Of a DNA stretch of 64,000 nucleotides, positions 43,710 to 52,304 are shown one piece after another. The translations under genes and the position numbers were made by a program. The notes under the pieces are model-generated. The model worked only from the letters and a program-made list of their open reading frames with translations. It had not been told where the DNA came from and did no database searches. The stretch spans positions 2,666,139 to 2,730,138 of the forward strand of contig NZ_JAASRM010000001.1 of the NCBI RefSeq assembly GCF_011761565.1. Reading direction: 5' to 3'. This DNA comes from Rhizomicrobium palustre. GTDB lineage: Bacteria; Pseudomonadota; Alphaproteobacteria; Micropepsales; Micropepsaceae. Every line of letters starts with the position of its first letter. Position 1 is the first letter of the stretch.

Positions 43710-44873
43710 ATGGATTTCGAGGCGGCCTATCTGAACTACGCGGCGGCACGGCAGGAAAAGATGCTGCTGCGCGTCCTCAAAGAGAGCGAACCCCTGGGGC
43801 AAGGAAAACTTCGCCGCGATGGGCGGGTGCTGATCAATTTCGCGGGTAATGATTATCTCGGTCTCTCGCACCATCCGGCCTTGATCGCGGCTGCCAAGCG
43901 CTATGCCGAAGCATTCGGCACGGGCTCGGCCGCTTCGCGTCTTGTGACCGGCAATCTTTCCTGCTTTTCCGAGATCGAAGAGAAGCTCGCGGCGGGTAAG
44001 GGCAAAGAGGCGGCGCTCATTCTGGCGGCTGGCTATCAGACCAATCTTACCGTGCTTGCAGCACTTGCCGATAAGGATGTGCTTGGCAGGAAGGTGACGA
44101 TCCTGGCCGACCGCCTGATCCATAACTCGCTATTGCAGGGCGCGCTCTTGTCGGGGGCGCGGCTGGCGCGCTTCCACCATAACGATCTCGCTCATCTTGA
44201 AACGCTCTTGGCGCGCGAAAGCGAAAATGCCGTCATCATCGTCAGCGAAAGCGTCTTCGGCATGGATGGCGATGTTGCCGATCTTGCCGCCTTGGGCGCG
44301 CTCGCCAAGCGCTTTGGCGCGATGCTCTATATCGATGAAGCCCATGCCACCGGGCTTTTCGGCAAAAACGGTTTTGGTCTCGCCGCCGATTGTCCTGACC
44401 TGGTGGATATCGTCATGGGCACCTTCGGCAAGGCGCTGGGCAGTTTCGGCTCGTACATTGCCTGCTCGAAAGCGGCGCGCGACTTCCTGGTGCAGCGCTG
44501 CGGCGGGCTTGTCTATTCCACCGCTTTGCCGCCGCAAGTTTTAGGGTCCATTGCTGCCGCCATCGATCTTGTGCCGACACTTGAGGCCGAGCGCGCGCAT
44601 TTAGAAACACTGTCGCAGCGCTTGCGCGAAGGGCTGGTGGCGCTGGGTTTTGACTGCGGAGCTTCCGCCACTCAGATCGTGCCGGTGATTATCGGCGATG
44701 AAGCGCGGGCGATGGCGATGGTTGCGGCACTGGAAGAGCAAGGTTTTCTCGCCGCCGCGATCCGTCCGCCGACGGTGCCGCAAGGAACCGCCCGCCTGCG
44801 CCTTTCCCTCAGCGCCGCGCACCAAACCGAAGATATTGACGCGTTCCTTTCGGTCATGGCGGGCCTTCAATGA
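43710..44873 (+). CDS. bioF: 8-amino-7-oxononanoate synthase
   Basis: PLP enzyme that condenses pimeloyl-ACP with alanine in biotin synthesis. The 387-residue protein shows INFAGNDYLGLSHHP, FGTGSAASRLVTGN, the IVSESVFGMDGDVADL strand, IDEAHATGLFG, and the PLP lysine in MGTFGKALGSFGSYIA. That last motif is typical of BioF rather than of KBL or ALA synthase. Start ATG 43710 has GGAGCGGG just upstream. It overlaps the downstream hydrolase gene by four bases. Confidence 0.93.
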   Translation: MDFEAAYLNYAAARQEKMLLRVLKESEPLGQGKLRRDGRVLINFAGNDYLGLSHHPALIAAAKRYAEAFGTGSAASRLVTGNLSCFSEIEEKLAAGKGKEAALILAAGYQTNLTVLAALADKDVLGRKVTILADRLIHNSLLQGALLSGARLARFHHNDLAHLETLLARESENAVIIVSESVFGMDGDVADLAALGALAKRFGAMLYIDEAHATGLFGKNGFGLAADCPDLVDIVMGTFGKALGSFGSYIACSKAARDFLVQRCGGLVYSTALPPQVLGSIAAAIDLVPTLEAERAHLETLSQRLREGLVALGFDCGASATQIVPVIIGDEARAMAMVAALEEQGFLAAAIRPPTVPQGTARLRLSLSAAHQTEDIDAFLSVMAGLQ

Positions 44874-45475
44874 GGCTGGTGTTTGTCCATGGCTGGGGCT
44901 TCGATGCCAGCTTTTGGGATGACCTCGCGGGCGCCTTGCCGGAATTTGATGCCGCGCGCGTGGAACTTGGCTTTCTTGGGCGCGAATTCTCTCTTCCCAC
45001 ATTTTCGCCCGACGATGTTCTGATCGGCCATTCGCTCGGGTTTCTATGGGGCGCCACGCAGTATCAGGGCTGGAGCCGTATGATCGCGATCAATGCATTC
45101 GCGGAGTTTTCAGGAGAGATGGGCGTGGCATCAGCTTCCTTGCGCGCGATGCGTACGAGCTTGAAACGCGATCCGCAGAAAACGCTAGCCAATTTTTATG
45201 CTTCGCTGAACGGCCCGCAAGTGCCGCGAGAATTCCAAGCGGAGCGTCTCGCAGAAGGCTTGGCGTGGCTGCAGGATTGGCGGCTGGGCGAAAAGCCCGG
45301 CGTGCCCTCTTTGGTGCTGTCCGGTGCGAAGGATCCGCTTTTACCTGCGCGCGCCACTACCCATCTTGCCGAGATGCTTGACGCGCCCGCGCGCTTGCAT
45401 GAAACCGGCGGGCATCTTCTGCCGCTGAGCGATCCCAAATGGTGCGCGGCGGCGATACGGGCATTTCTGGCATGA
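44870..45475 (+). CDS. BioH/BioG-type carboxylesterase (pimeloyl-ACP methyl ester esterase candidate)
   Basis: A 201-residue alpha/beta hydrolase starting MRLVFVHGWGFDASFWDDL, with nucleophile Ser in LIGHSLGFLWG, Asp in LVLSGAKDPLLPA and His in ETGGHLLPLSDP. Sandwiched by four-base overlaps between bioF and bioC, so it most likely frees pimeloyl-ACP from its methyl ester, the step done by BioH in E. coli. It is about 55 residues shorter than BioH, mainly in the lid, and nearer BioG in size. Function by context is strong; exact subfamily is not fixed. Confidence 0.82.
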   Translation: MRLVFVHGWGFDASFWDDLAGALPEFDAARVELGFLGREFSLPTFSPDDVLIGHSLGFLWGATQYQGWSRMIAINAFAEFSGEMGVASASLRAMRTSLKRDPQKTLANFYASLNGPQVPREFQAERLAEGLAWLQDWRLGEKPGVPSLVLSGAKDPLLPARATTHLAEMLDAPARLHETGGHLLPLSDPKWCAAAIRAFLA

Positions 45476-46146
45476 GTATTGTTTCCGCCTTCGATCACGC
45501 CGCGCAGGGCTATGACGCCGCCGCTGATATTCAGCGGATCGTGACGGAGGAACTTATCGCCCGTGCGGCTCATCTTCAGCCCCGCAGTATTTTGGATATT
45601 GGCTGCGGTACCGGGCTTCTCACCGCTTTGGCGCGCAAGCACTGGCCCGATGGTGCCATTACAGCGGTAGATGCCGCGCCCGCGATGCTCGCTACGGCCC
45701 GCGCAAAACTTCCTGGCGTGCGCTTTATCGAAGCCGATGCCGCGCGCCTTCCGTTCTCGGAAAAATTCGATCTCGTACTCTCCTCTATGGTGCTGCATTG
45801 GCTGCCGGCAGAAGCGCTCACCCATTGGCAAAGCCTTGTCGCGCCAGGCGGGGCATTGCGCATTGCTTTCCCGGTGGAGGGCAGTTTGGGCGAATGGCGC
45901 GCGCTGTGTCAGTCGCAAGGCCTTGAAGACCGTTTATGGAAATTTCCGCAAGCGGTGCCCAATGCGGAAATCCGCCGCCACACGCTCGTTTATCCGTCCG
46001 CACGTGAATTTCTTCTGGCGATGAAGCACACTGGCGCTGCCAGCGCCGATCCTGCAAGGCCCGCCCTTACGCCGCGCCAGATGCGGGCGCTTTTGCGCGC
46101 CGCGCCCAAGCCCTTCGCGGCGACATTCCTGATTGCCTATCTCTAA
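45472..46146 (+). CDS. bioC: Malonyl-ACP O-methyltransferase BioC
   Basis: SAM-dependent enzyme that caps malonyl-ACP to start pimelate synthesis. The 224-residue protein has the typical FDHAAQGYDAAADIQRIV start, SAM motif ILDIGCGTGLLTALARKHWP, AVDAAPAMLATARAKLP, and the VLSSMVLHWLPAEAL block. ATG 45472 overlaps the preceding stop. Last gene of the bio operon; bioA, bioB and bioD are not in this window. Confidence 0.9.
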   Translation: MSIVSAFDHAAQGYDAAADIQRIVTEELIARAAHLQPRSILDIGCGTGLLTALARKHWPDGAITAVDAAPAMLATARAKLPGVRFIEADAARLPFSEKFDLVLSSMVLHWLPAEALTHWQSLVAPGGALRIAFPVEGSLGEWRALCQSQGLEDRLWKFPQAVPNAEIRRHTLVYPSAREFLLAMKHTGAASADPARPALTPRQMRALLRAAPKPFAATFLIAYL

Positions 46147-46187
46147 AGCAAAACGGGCCCGCATTGCTGCGAGCCCGTATGCGTTTT
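46147..46187. terminator. Bidirectional terminator between bioC and the symporter gene
   Basis: ACGGGC (46153-46158) pairs with GCCCGT (46173-46178), with further pairing in the loop. It is flanked by AAAA on the left and GTTTTC on the right, so it can terminate both converging transcripts, most clearly the minus-strand one. Confidence 0.65.
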
Positions 46188-46203
46188 CAGAAAACAGAAA
46201 CCC

Positions 46204-47784
46204 TTACCACCAGGTGGCGTAGAGCGCGATCAGGATGGCGACGATGGCGCCAGCCGCGATCTTGAACGAGGTGGTGGTGGAGTAATCGACGTTCTGCACA
46301 TCCACCGTCACGTTTTCGGGCTTTGGCTTCTGCAGCAGCGAGAAGATCACGGCGAGGGCCGTGCACATCAGGAAGATGTAGCCCATGCGGTTCATGAAGG
46401 GCACGTCGGCCTGGAAGAACTTATAATAGACCGAGAGCGCCACCGAACCGACGCCCGCTGCAATCGCGCCCGCTTCCGTCGCCCGCTTCCAGAACAGGCC
46501 CAAGAGGAAGATCACGCAGATGCCCGGGGTGAAGAAGCCCGAGAACTCCTGAATGAACTGGAAGGCCTGATCAAAGCCGCCAAGCAAGGGCTTGGCCACC
46601 AAGACCGCAATGACAAGGGCGGTGATGGCGGTGATGCGGCCGGTGACCACCAGCTTCTTTTCGCTGGCGTCTTTGTTGAAGGTCTTGAACACGTCCATGG
46701 TGAAGATGGTCGCGATCGAGTTCACCTTGGAGCCCAAGGAGGCGATGATCGCCGCGATCAGGGCCGCAAAGACGATGCCGAGCAGGCCCGGGGGCAGCAG
46801 GGTCATCAGCGTCGGATAGGCTTGGTCGTTCTTGATGCCCGGGGCGATGATGAGGGCGGCAATACCCGGCACCACGACCAGAAGCGGAATGAGCAGCTTC
46901 AAGAAAGCCGCCAGCACGATACCCTTCTGGGCTTCGTGGATGGACTTGGCCGCCAGGCCGCGCTGGATGATGTACTGGTTGAAGCCCCAATAGGAGAGGT
47001 TCGCCACCCACATGCCGCCGAAGATCACCGAAAGGCCCGGCAGATCCTTAAAGTAGGGATTGTCCGGCTTCAGGATCATGTGGAAGTGGTCGTTCGGCAC
47101 CTTGACCAGAAGCTGCTGGAAACCGGCCACCGCGCCCATCAGGCTGACATCGCCCGAAACATGGGTGAGCGAGATGAACACGATCACCATGCCGCCCAGA
47201 ACCAGCATCGAAACCTGCACCACATCCGTCATGGCGATGGCTTTAAGCCCGCCGTACAACGCATAGGCGCCGGTAAATGCGGCGAGGATGAGGATGGATT
47301 GATCTTGCGTCAGCCCGGTCACGGTGGAGAAGGCGGTCGCGCCCAGCCACAGGATCGAGGTCAGGTTCACAAAGACGTAGAGGGCAAGCCAGAAGATCGC
47401 CATCACGAACTGGATGTTCTTGCCATACCGGCGCTTCAGGAACTCCGGCATGGTGTAGATTTCGTTCTTCAGGAACACCGGCAGGAAGAAGACGCCGACG
47501 ATCAAAAGCGTCAGCGCCGCCATCCATTCATAGGACGCGATGGCGAGGCCGATGGCATAACCCGAGCCCGACATGCCGATGATCTGTTCGGCTGAGATGT
47601 TGGCGGCGATCAGCGATGTGCCGATAGCCCACCAGGGCAACGCACGGCTGGCCAGGAAGTAGTCCTTAGAGTCTTTCTGGTGGCCTTTCTTTTCGCGGCT
47701 GACCAATTGGGCCAGCACGAAAATGAAAAGGAAATAGAGACAGACGACGACGATATCCGTCGTCTGTAATCCGTGGTGGGTCAT
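46204..47784 (-). CDS. Sodium:solute symporter (SSS family, SGLT-like sugar transporter)
   Basis: A 526-residue inner-membrane transporter with about 14 helices. The SGLT signatures are visible: SRALPWWAIGTSLIAANISAEQIIGMSGSGYA, YTMPEFLKRRYGKNIQF, a central YGGLKAIAMTDVVQ, WGFNQYIIQRGLAAKS and LGSKVNSIATIFTMDVF. It closely resembles the Vibrio Na+/galactose transporter in motif content. Facing a galactose catabolic locus and carrying the same operator as the galT promoter, it most likely imports galactose or glucose with Na+. Start 47784. Confidence 0.9.
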   Translation of the reverse strand: MTHHGLQTTDIVVVCLYFLFIFVLAQLVSREKKGHQKDSKDYFLASRALPWWAIGTSLIAANISAEQIIGMSGSGYAIGLAIASYEWMAALTLLIVGVFFLPVFLKNEIYTMPEFLKRRYGKNIQFVMAIFWLALYVFVNLTSILWLGATAFSTVTGLTQDQSILILAAFTGAYALYGGLKAIAMTDVVQVSMLVLGGMVIVFISLTHVSGDVSLMGAVAGFQQLLVKVPNDHFHMILKPDNPYFKDLPGLSVIFGGMWVANLSYWGFNQYIIQRGLAAKSIHEAQKGIVLAAFLKLLIPLLVVVPGIAALIIAPGIKNDQAYPTLMTLLPPGLLGIVFAALIAAIIASLGSKVNSIATIFTMDVFKTFNKDASEKKLVVTGRITAITALVIAVLVAKPLLGGFDQAFQFIQEFSGFFTPGICVIFLLGLFWKRATEAGAIAAGVGSVALSVYYKFFQADVPFMNRMGYIFLMCTALAVIFSLLQKPKPENVTVDVQNVDYSTTTSFKIAAGAIVAILIALYATWW

Positions 47785-47850
47785 ACGAATCTCCCCCTGG
47801 GCCTCATGGCCTCATTCTGTCGCTGCTCTGCGTCCGCCTCGGGTACGCAC

Positions 47851-47864
47851 AATTATATGATAAA
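47851..47864. promoter_or_regulatory. Shared operator-like element, copy 1 (symporter promoter)
   Basis: AATTATATGATAAA, identical over 14 bases to the site at 48979. The core TTAT-ATG-ATAA has 4-N3-4 dyad symmetry, the spacing of FadR-subfamily GntR operators. Read on the minus strand it contains a perfect TATAAT -10 hexamer, 70 bases before the symporter start, so a bound repressor would block this promoter. Confidence 0.6.
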
Positions 47865-47929
47865 AGACTAGCGCCGCCTTTTGAGCGGCGCAAGCAATCT
47901 GCCACGAAACAGAGCCTCAGGTCAGCGTG

Positions 47930-48895
47930 TCACACAACCGGTTTTTGTGCGCGATCCCAGCGATGCGCACGCAGCGCATCAATAAGTGCGGGTGGTAACG
48001 CTCCCTTGTCCGAATAGGACAAATTCGCCTCCACATGTTCCTTCTTGCGCATGCCCGCGATCAGGGTGGAGACGGCGGGCTCGCTCAAAATGAACCGCAG
48101 CGCGAGTTCAGGAAGACTCATTCCTTCCGGCAGCAGCGCCTTCAATGCATCGATGCGGGGCAGAGTCTTGGCGAGGTTTTCGGCGTTGAAATAGCGGGCG
48201 CGCCAATCGGTATCGGGGAAGCGCGTATCCTGCGTCAGCTTGCCACCAAGGCTGCCTTCGTCCAGCGGCACGCGTGCGATCACACCGACATTATGCTTGC
48301 GGCAGGCGGGGAAAAGCTCGTCTTCGGGCGCCTGGTCGAAAATGTTGTAGATGACCTGCACACTATCGATGAGCCCAGTCTCGATCGCGGCAAGGCCATT
48401 CCAGGGCTGCCAGCGGTTGAGACTCAGGCCGAAGGCGCGGATGAGGCCGGTCTCTTTCAACTCGGCGACCGTTTCCTTCCATTCGGCTTCCTTGGCCCAG
48501 ACATCTTCCCAGACATGGAACTGCAACAGGTCGATGGGGCGGCCGAAGGCGGTTTTGATCTTCTCGGCATATTCAATCACATGTGCGCGAGGGAAAATCT
48601 TGTGCAGCGGGTTTTCCGGCTTGCTCGGCCAGGAGAAATCGGCGGGCGGAATCTTGGAGGCGAGGATCAGGTTTTTACCGGGGAATTCGCCAGCAACTTC
48701 GCCGATCAAGTGATCGCTTTTGCCGTCGCCATAGACGAATGCACTATCAAAGAAATTGCAGCCGCCTTCGATAGACCAGCGCAGCGCTTGCTTGCTGTCG
48801 GCGTCATCCGAACCGCTCCACGCCCCCATCCCCCAAAGGCCGTGGCCGATGTCGCTGACCTTCAGGCCGGATTTTCCAAGCAACCGAAACTTCAT
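47930..48895 (-). CDS. Aldo/keto reductase
   Basis: A 321-residue NAD(P)H-dependent (beta/alpha)8 oxidoreductase of the Kv-beta/YajO-like branch. MKFRLLGKSGLKVSDIGHGLWGMG starts it; the catalytic tetrad is readable as Asp (NFFDSA), Tyr (AFVYGDG), Lys (LILASKI) and His (LLQFHVWE). The C-terminal LRFILSEPAVSTLIAGMRKKEHVEANL cofactor region is typical. Substrate uncertain; in this locus it might act on galactose or another released sugar. Start 48895. It is divergent from galT across the second operator. Confidence 0.9.
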   Translation of the reverse strand: MKFRLLGKSGLKVSDIGHGLWGMGAWSGSDDADSKQALRWSIEGGCNFFDSAFVYGDGKSDHLIGEVAGEFPGKNLILASKIPPADFSWPSKPENPLHKIFPRAHVIEYAEKIKTAFGRPIDLLQFHVWEDVWAKEAEWKETVAELKETGLIRAFGLSLNRWQPWNGLAAIETGLIDSVQVIYNIFDQAPEDELFPACRKHNVGVIARVPLDEGSLGGKLTQDTRFPDTDWRARYFNAENLAKTLPRIDALKALLPEGMSLPELALRFILSEPAVSTLIAGMRKKEHVEANLSYSDKGALPPALIDALRAHRWDRAQKPVV

Positions 48896-48962
48896 GGCGA
48901 AAACTCTCGTTGAAACCTTTGTGAGTAGCACGCTCCGTGGCCGAAAGGCGCGGGGGCATCGC

Positions 48963-48991
48963 TTGACTTGTGCGAAATAATTATATGATAA
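48963..48991 (+). promoter_or_regulatory. Candidate sigma-70-type promoter of the galTKE operon
   Basis: TTGACT (48963-48968), a 17-base spacer and TGATAA (48986-48991). The -10 hexamer is inside the operator-like element. It is 120 bases before the galT start. Prediction from hexamers and spacing only. Confidence 0.5.
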
Positions 48992-48992
48992 A
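48979..48992. promoter_or_regulatory. Shared operator-like element, copy 2 (galT / aldo-keto reductase spacer)
   Basis: The same 14 bases AATTATATGATAAA as at 47851. Here it overlaps the -10 of the plus-strand candidate promoter and offers TATAAT on the minus strand towards the aldo/keto reductase gene, so one bound protein could control both directions. The nearby FadR-type regulator (56069) is the obvious candidate binder; unproven. Confidence 0.6.
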
Positions 48993-49112
48993 TCTCGTAT
49001 CCGGAAGGGTGTTGGTCAGTGCGGTTGTAAACTGTGCCGAAACGCACTCTGACGTGTTGACGCGGTCAGAAATACGCGCAGCTTAGCGCTGATAACAAAC
49101 AGGCCAGCAGGT

Positions 49113-50180
49113 ATGTCAGGTCAGGATTCTCAGAAAACGCCGGTTAAGCCCACCACATTCCGCATGCCGGATGGTCGCAGCTTCTATCTTTACGGTGACT
49201 TCGAAGGCGCGCCCGAATGGCCTTGGCTGGAAGGCTCGACGGATCGCTCTTTTTCGCATCGCCGCTGGCACGCGTTGCGCCGCGAATGGGTCGTTTATTC
49301 CGCCCATCGCCAGAGCCGCACTTATAAGCCGCCAGCGGATTTCTGCCCCTTCTGTCCGGGCGTCGCCAATGGCGAAGTTCCGCTGAAGGATTTTTCCATC
49401 GCGGTGTTCGATAACCGCTTTTCCTCGCTGCAGAAGGACGCGCCGCAGCCTGCACCGATTACCGGCCTCGAAGATTTGCCGGTGGCGAGTGCGGTCGGCA
49501 ATTGCGAGGTGATCATCTATTCCTCTGATCACAAGGCCTCGATGGCCTCGCTGCCTCTCGCGCGGCGCGAGTTGTTGGTGCGCGCCTGGGGTGATCGCAT
49601 CCGGTCGCTGCTCGATATTCCTGAGATGCAGGCGGTGCTGCCGTTTGAGAACCGCGGTGAAGAAGCGGGCGTGACCCTGCATCATCCCCATGGCCAGATT
49701 TATGCCTTCTCCTATCTGCCGCCGGTGATCAACGCGATGGCGCAATCCTTCAAGGAAGGCTTCGATCTTTGCGCCCTCACGGGGAAGAAAGACTATGTCG
49801 TCGCCGACGCGGAACATGCCGCGATGCTGGTGCCGCCCTTCACGCGCTTTCCCTATGAGCTTTGGGTGGTGCCCAAGCGCCGCTGCCCGTCGCCGGATAA
49901 GCTCAGCGATGCCGAAGTGCGCGATGTGGCCGAGCTTCTGGCGCGCGCCGCCAATACCTACGATGCTTTCTTCGGCCGCACCTGTCCCTATGTGATGCTG
50001 GTCTATGCAGCGCCGAAGGGTTTTGAAGACGTTTTCCCCTTCCATATCCAGTTCCAGCCGCTTTTGCGCTCGCCCACCAAGATGAAATTCGTGGCGGGTG
50101 TCGAAGTTGGCGCCGGTTCCTTCCTGGTCGATATCCTGCCCGAGACGGCAGCGCAGCATCTGCGAGAAGTTGAGGTTTAG
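49113..50180 (+). CDS. galT: Galactose-1-phosphate uridylyltransferase
   Basis: Leloir pathway enzyme exchanging UDP between glucose and galactose-1-phosphate. The 355-residue protein has the zinc-site FCPFCPG, VFDNRFSSL, the catalytic HHPHGQIYAF (UMP-accepting His) and PFTRFPYELWVVPKRRC. Short N-terminal extension before the family core. First gene of galT-galK-galE-GH2, only two bases before galK. Confidence 0.95.
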   Translation: MSGQDSQKTPVKPTTFRMPDGRSFYLYGDFEGAPEWPWLEGSTDRSFSHRRWHALRREWVVYSAHRQSRTYKPPADFCPFCPGVANGEVPLKDFSIAVFDNRFSSLQKDAPQPAPITGLEDLPVASAVGNCEVIIYSSDHKASMASLPLARRELLVRAWGDRIRSLLDIPEMQAVLPFENRGEEAGVTLHHPHGQIYAFSYLPPVINAMAQSFKEGFDLCALTGKKDYVVADAEHAAMLVPPFTRFPYELWVVPKRRCPSPDKLSDAEVRDVAELLARAANTYDAFFGRTCPYVMLVYAAPKGFEDVFPFHIQFQPLLRSPTKMKFVAGVEVGAGSFLVDILPETAAQHLREVEV

Positions 50181-50182
50181 TC

Positions 50183-51271
50183 ATGACGAGTTTCACCGCC
50201 AGCGCACCTGCGCGCGCCAATCTGATCGGCGAGCATACCGACTACGCCCCCAATGGCGGGCATGTGCTGCCGACACCGCTGCCGTTTCACACCACCGTCA
50301 CGATCGAGCCGAATGGCACGGACCGTTTCACCTTTGTCAGCGAGAAATTTCCGGGCAAGGTGGAAGAACGCGGGCTCGAAGAAGCTGCCCGTGGCGGCCA
50401 CTGGACCGATTACATCTTGGGTGTGCTGCGCGTCTGCTCCACCAAGGTGAAGGTGCCGGGTCTGAAGATTTCCGTCACCTCGGATGTGCCGATTGGCTGC
50501 GGGATTTCTTCCTCGGCCGCGCTTTGCGTGGCTGTGGCCCGCGCCGTCAAGGCATTGACGGGTGCAAGCTGGGATGACGTCGAGATCGCGCTCATCGCTT
50601 ATGAAGCCGAGCATGATTATGTCGGCGTGCCTTGCGGGAAGATGGACCAGTTTGCGTCGTCGGTGGGCCGCGAGGGGCAGGCGCTGCTGCTCGATACCCG
50701 CACGCTCGAGTTCCGTAACGTGGCGATGCCGGAAGGCGTCACTCTGATGCTGGTCGAATGCGGCCATCGTCACGACCTTGCCAAGGGGGACGGCCATAAG
50801 GAGCGCATCGACCGCTTCCACCAATGCGAGGAAGCTTGCGAGAAGCTTGGTGTGAAAGTTCTGGCGGAGCTTGATTACAAAGACCTGCCGCGGCTGGAGG
50901 CTTTACGCCCCATCGTGGCCCAGCGCGCCCGTCATGCCATCACCGAAAATCGCCGCGTGCTGGAAATGGTAGAAGCCATCGAAAAGGGCGATCACGCGCG
51001 TCAGGCTGAGCTTCTGGCCCAGAGCCATATCTCCCAGCGCGATGATTTCGAAGTTTCCATACCGGCGATTGATGCCCTGGTGGAATCCTCCTGGGAATTT
51101 GGTGTTCGCGCGGCACGCCTTTGTGGTGGTGGTTTCGGCGGTGCGATTATCGCTCTGGTGCCGAACGAGAAGGTGGATGCCTGGTGGGAATTTGTGTCAA
51201 AACAGAACCCGAATGCCGGCCTGATCACCACCTCGGCGCTTTCGAAGGGAAAAAATGAGCACGCAGCCTGA
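50183..51271 (+). CDS. galK: Galactokinase
   Basis: Phosphorylates galactose at C1. The 362-residue GHMP kinase has the signature RANLIGEHTDYAPNGGHVLP, the ATP loop VPIGCGISSSAALCVAVARA, CGKMDQFASSVGR with catalytic Asp, and the C-terminal RLCGGGFGGAIIALV. Its 3' end overlaps galE by 17 bases in another frame, indicating coupled translation. Confidence 0.96.
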   Translation: MTSFTASAPARANLIGEHTDYAPNGGHVLPTPLPFHTTVTIEPNGTDRFTFVSEKFPGKVEERGLEEAARGGHWTDYILGVLRVCSTKVKVPGLKISVTSDVPIGCGISSSAALCVAVARAVKALTGASWDDVEIALIAYEAEHDYVGVPCGKMDQFASSVGREGQALLLDTRTLEFRNVAMPEGVTLMLVECGHRHDLAKGDGHKERIDRFHQCEEACEKLGVKVLAELDYKDLPRLEALRPIVAQRARHAITENRRVLEMVEAIEKGDHARQAELLAQSHISQRDDFEVSIPAIDALVESSWEFGVRAARLCGGGFGGAIIALVPNEKVDAWWEFVSKQNPNAGLITTSALSKGKNEHAA

Positions 51272-52295
51272 CACGATCCTGATTTCCGGCGGCGCCGGAT
51301 ATATCGGAAGTCACGTTACGCACGCATTGAACGAGGCTGGTTTTACCACCGTGGTGGTAGACAGCCTCGTCAAGGGCAATCGTTTCGCGGCGGAGAAGGC
51401 CAGCCATTTCCGCCAGGGCGATATTGGCGATGCCGCCTTCATTGCGGCAGTCTGCGATGAGTTTAAACCCGCCGCCGCGCTGCATTTCGCAGCCTTCATC
51501 GAGGTGGGCGAGTCGGTCCAAAAGCCCGACATGTATTTCGAGAACAACCGTGACAAGGCGGTCGTGTTCTTCAAGACCATGGCATCCAAAGGCGTTGGCA
51601 AGGTCGTGTTTTCCTCCACCGCCGCGGTCTATGGCGAGCCGGAAATCGTGCCGATCACCGAGGATTCTCCGTGGAAGCCGATCAATCCCTACGGTCAGTC
51701 CAAGCTTGAAGCCGAGATGGCGCTGCGTGAGATCGCGGGCGTGCGCTCGGCGACCTTGCGCTATTTCAACGTGGCGGGCGGTGCGCCGGAAGCTGGGCTT
51801 GGCGAAACCCATGTGCCCGAGACCCATCTTCTGCCGCGTCTCTTGCTGCCGCTCTTGGATATGCCCGCCGAAATCCAGACCGGGCTTGGCCTCAAATCCG
51901 GGTTCAAGGTCTTCGGCACCGATTATCCCACCCGCGATGGCACGGCGGTGCGCGACTACATCCATGTGATGGACCTCGCCGATGCGCATGTCTTGGCGCT
52001 GAAATATCTTCTCGCTGGCGGCAAGACGGAGATCTTCAATCTCGGCAGCGGCGAAGGCTATTCGGTGAACGAAATCGTCGCCGCCGCGCGCAAGGTTCTC
52101 AGCCGTCCCGATTATCAGCCGGGTACGGCGCCGCGCCGCGCAGGTGATCCCGCCACGCTGGTGGCCGATTCCACCAAGGCTCGCTCCGTGCTTGGCTGGG
52201 CGCCGCATCGCGGCCTCGAAGAGATGCTGTCTTCTGCCGCCACCTGGCATCAGACGGAAACCTATATCAACACGATCAGGCAGAAGGTTAGCTAA
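51255..52295 (+). CDS. galE: UDP-glucose 4-epimerase
   Basis: Interconverts UDP-galactose and UDP-glucose, closing the Leloir cycle. The 346-residue SDR enzyme has the NAD loop ISGGAGYIGSHVTHAL, AAFIEVGESVQKP, the catalytic Ser of FSSTAAVYGEP and Tyr/Lys of NPYGQSKLEAEM, and GTDYPTRDGTAVRDYIHVMDLA, all canonical. Nine bases separate it from the GH2 gene. Confidence 0.96.
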   Translation: MSTQPDTILISGGAGYIGSHVTHALNEAGFTTVVVDSLVKGNRFAAEKASHFRQGDIGDAAFIAAVCDEFKPAAALHFAAFIEVGESVQKPDMYFENNRDKAVVFFKTMASKGVGKVVFSSTAAVYGEPEIVPITEDSPWKPINPYGQSKLEAEMALREIAGVRSATLRYFNVAGGAPEAGLGETHVPETHLLPRLLLPLLDMPAEIQTGLGLKSGFKVFGTDYPTRDGTAVRDYIHVMDLADAHVLALKYLLAGGKTEIFNLGSGEGYSVNEIVAAARKVLSRPDYQPGTAPRRAGDPATLVADSTKARSVLGWAPHRGLEEMLSSAATWHQTETYINTIRQKVS

Positions 52296-52304
52296 GGGGG
52301 CTTT

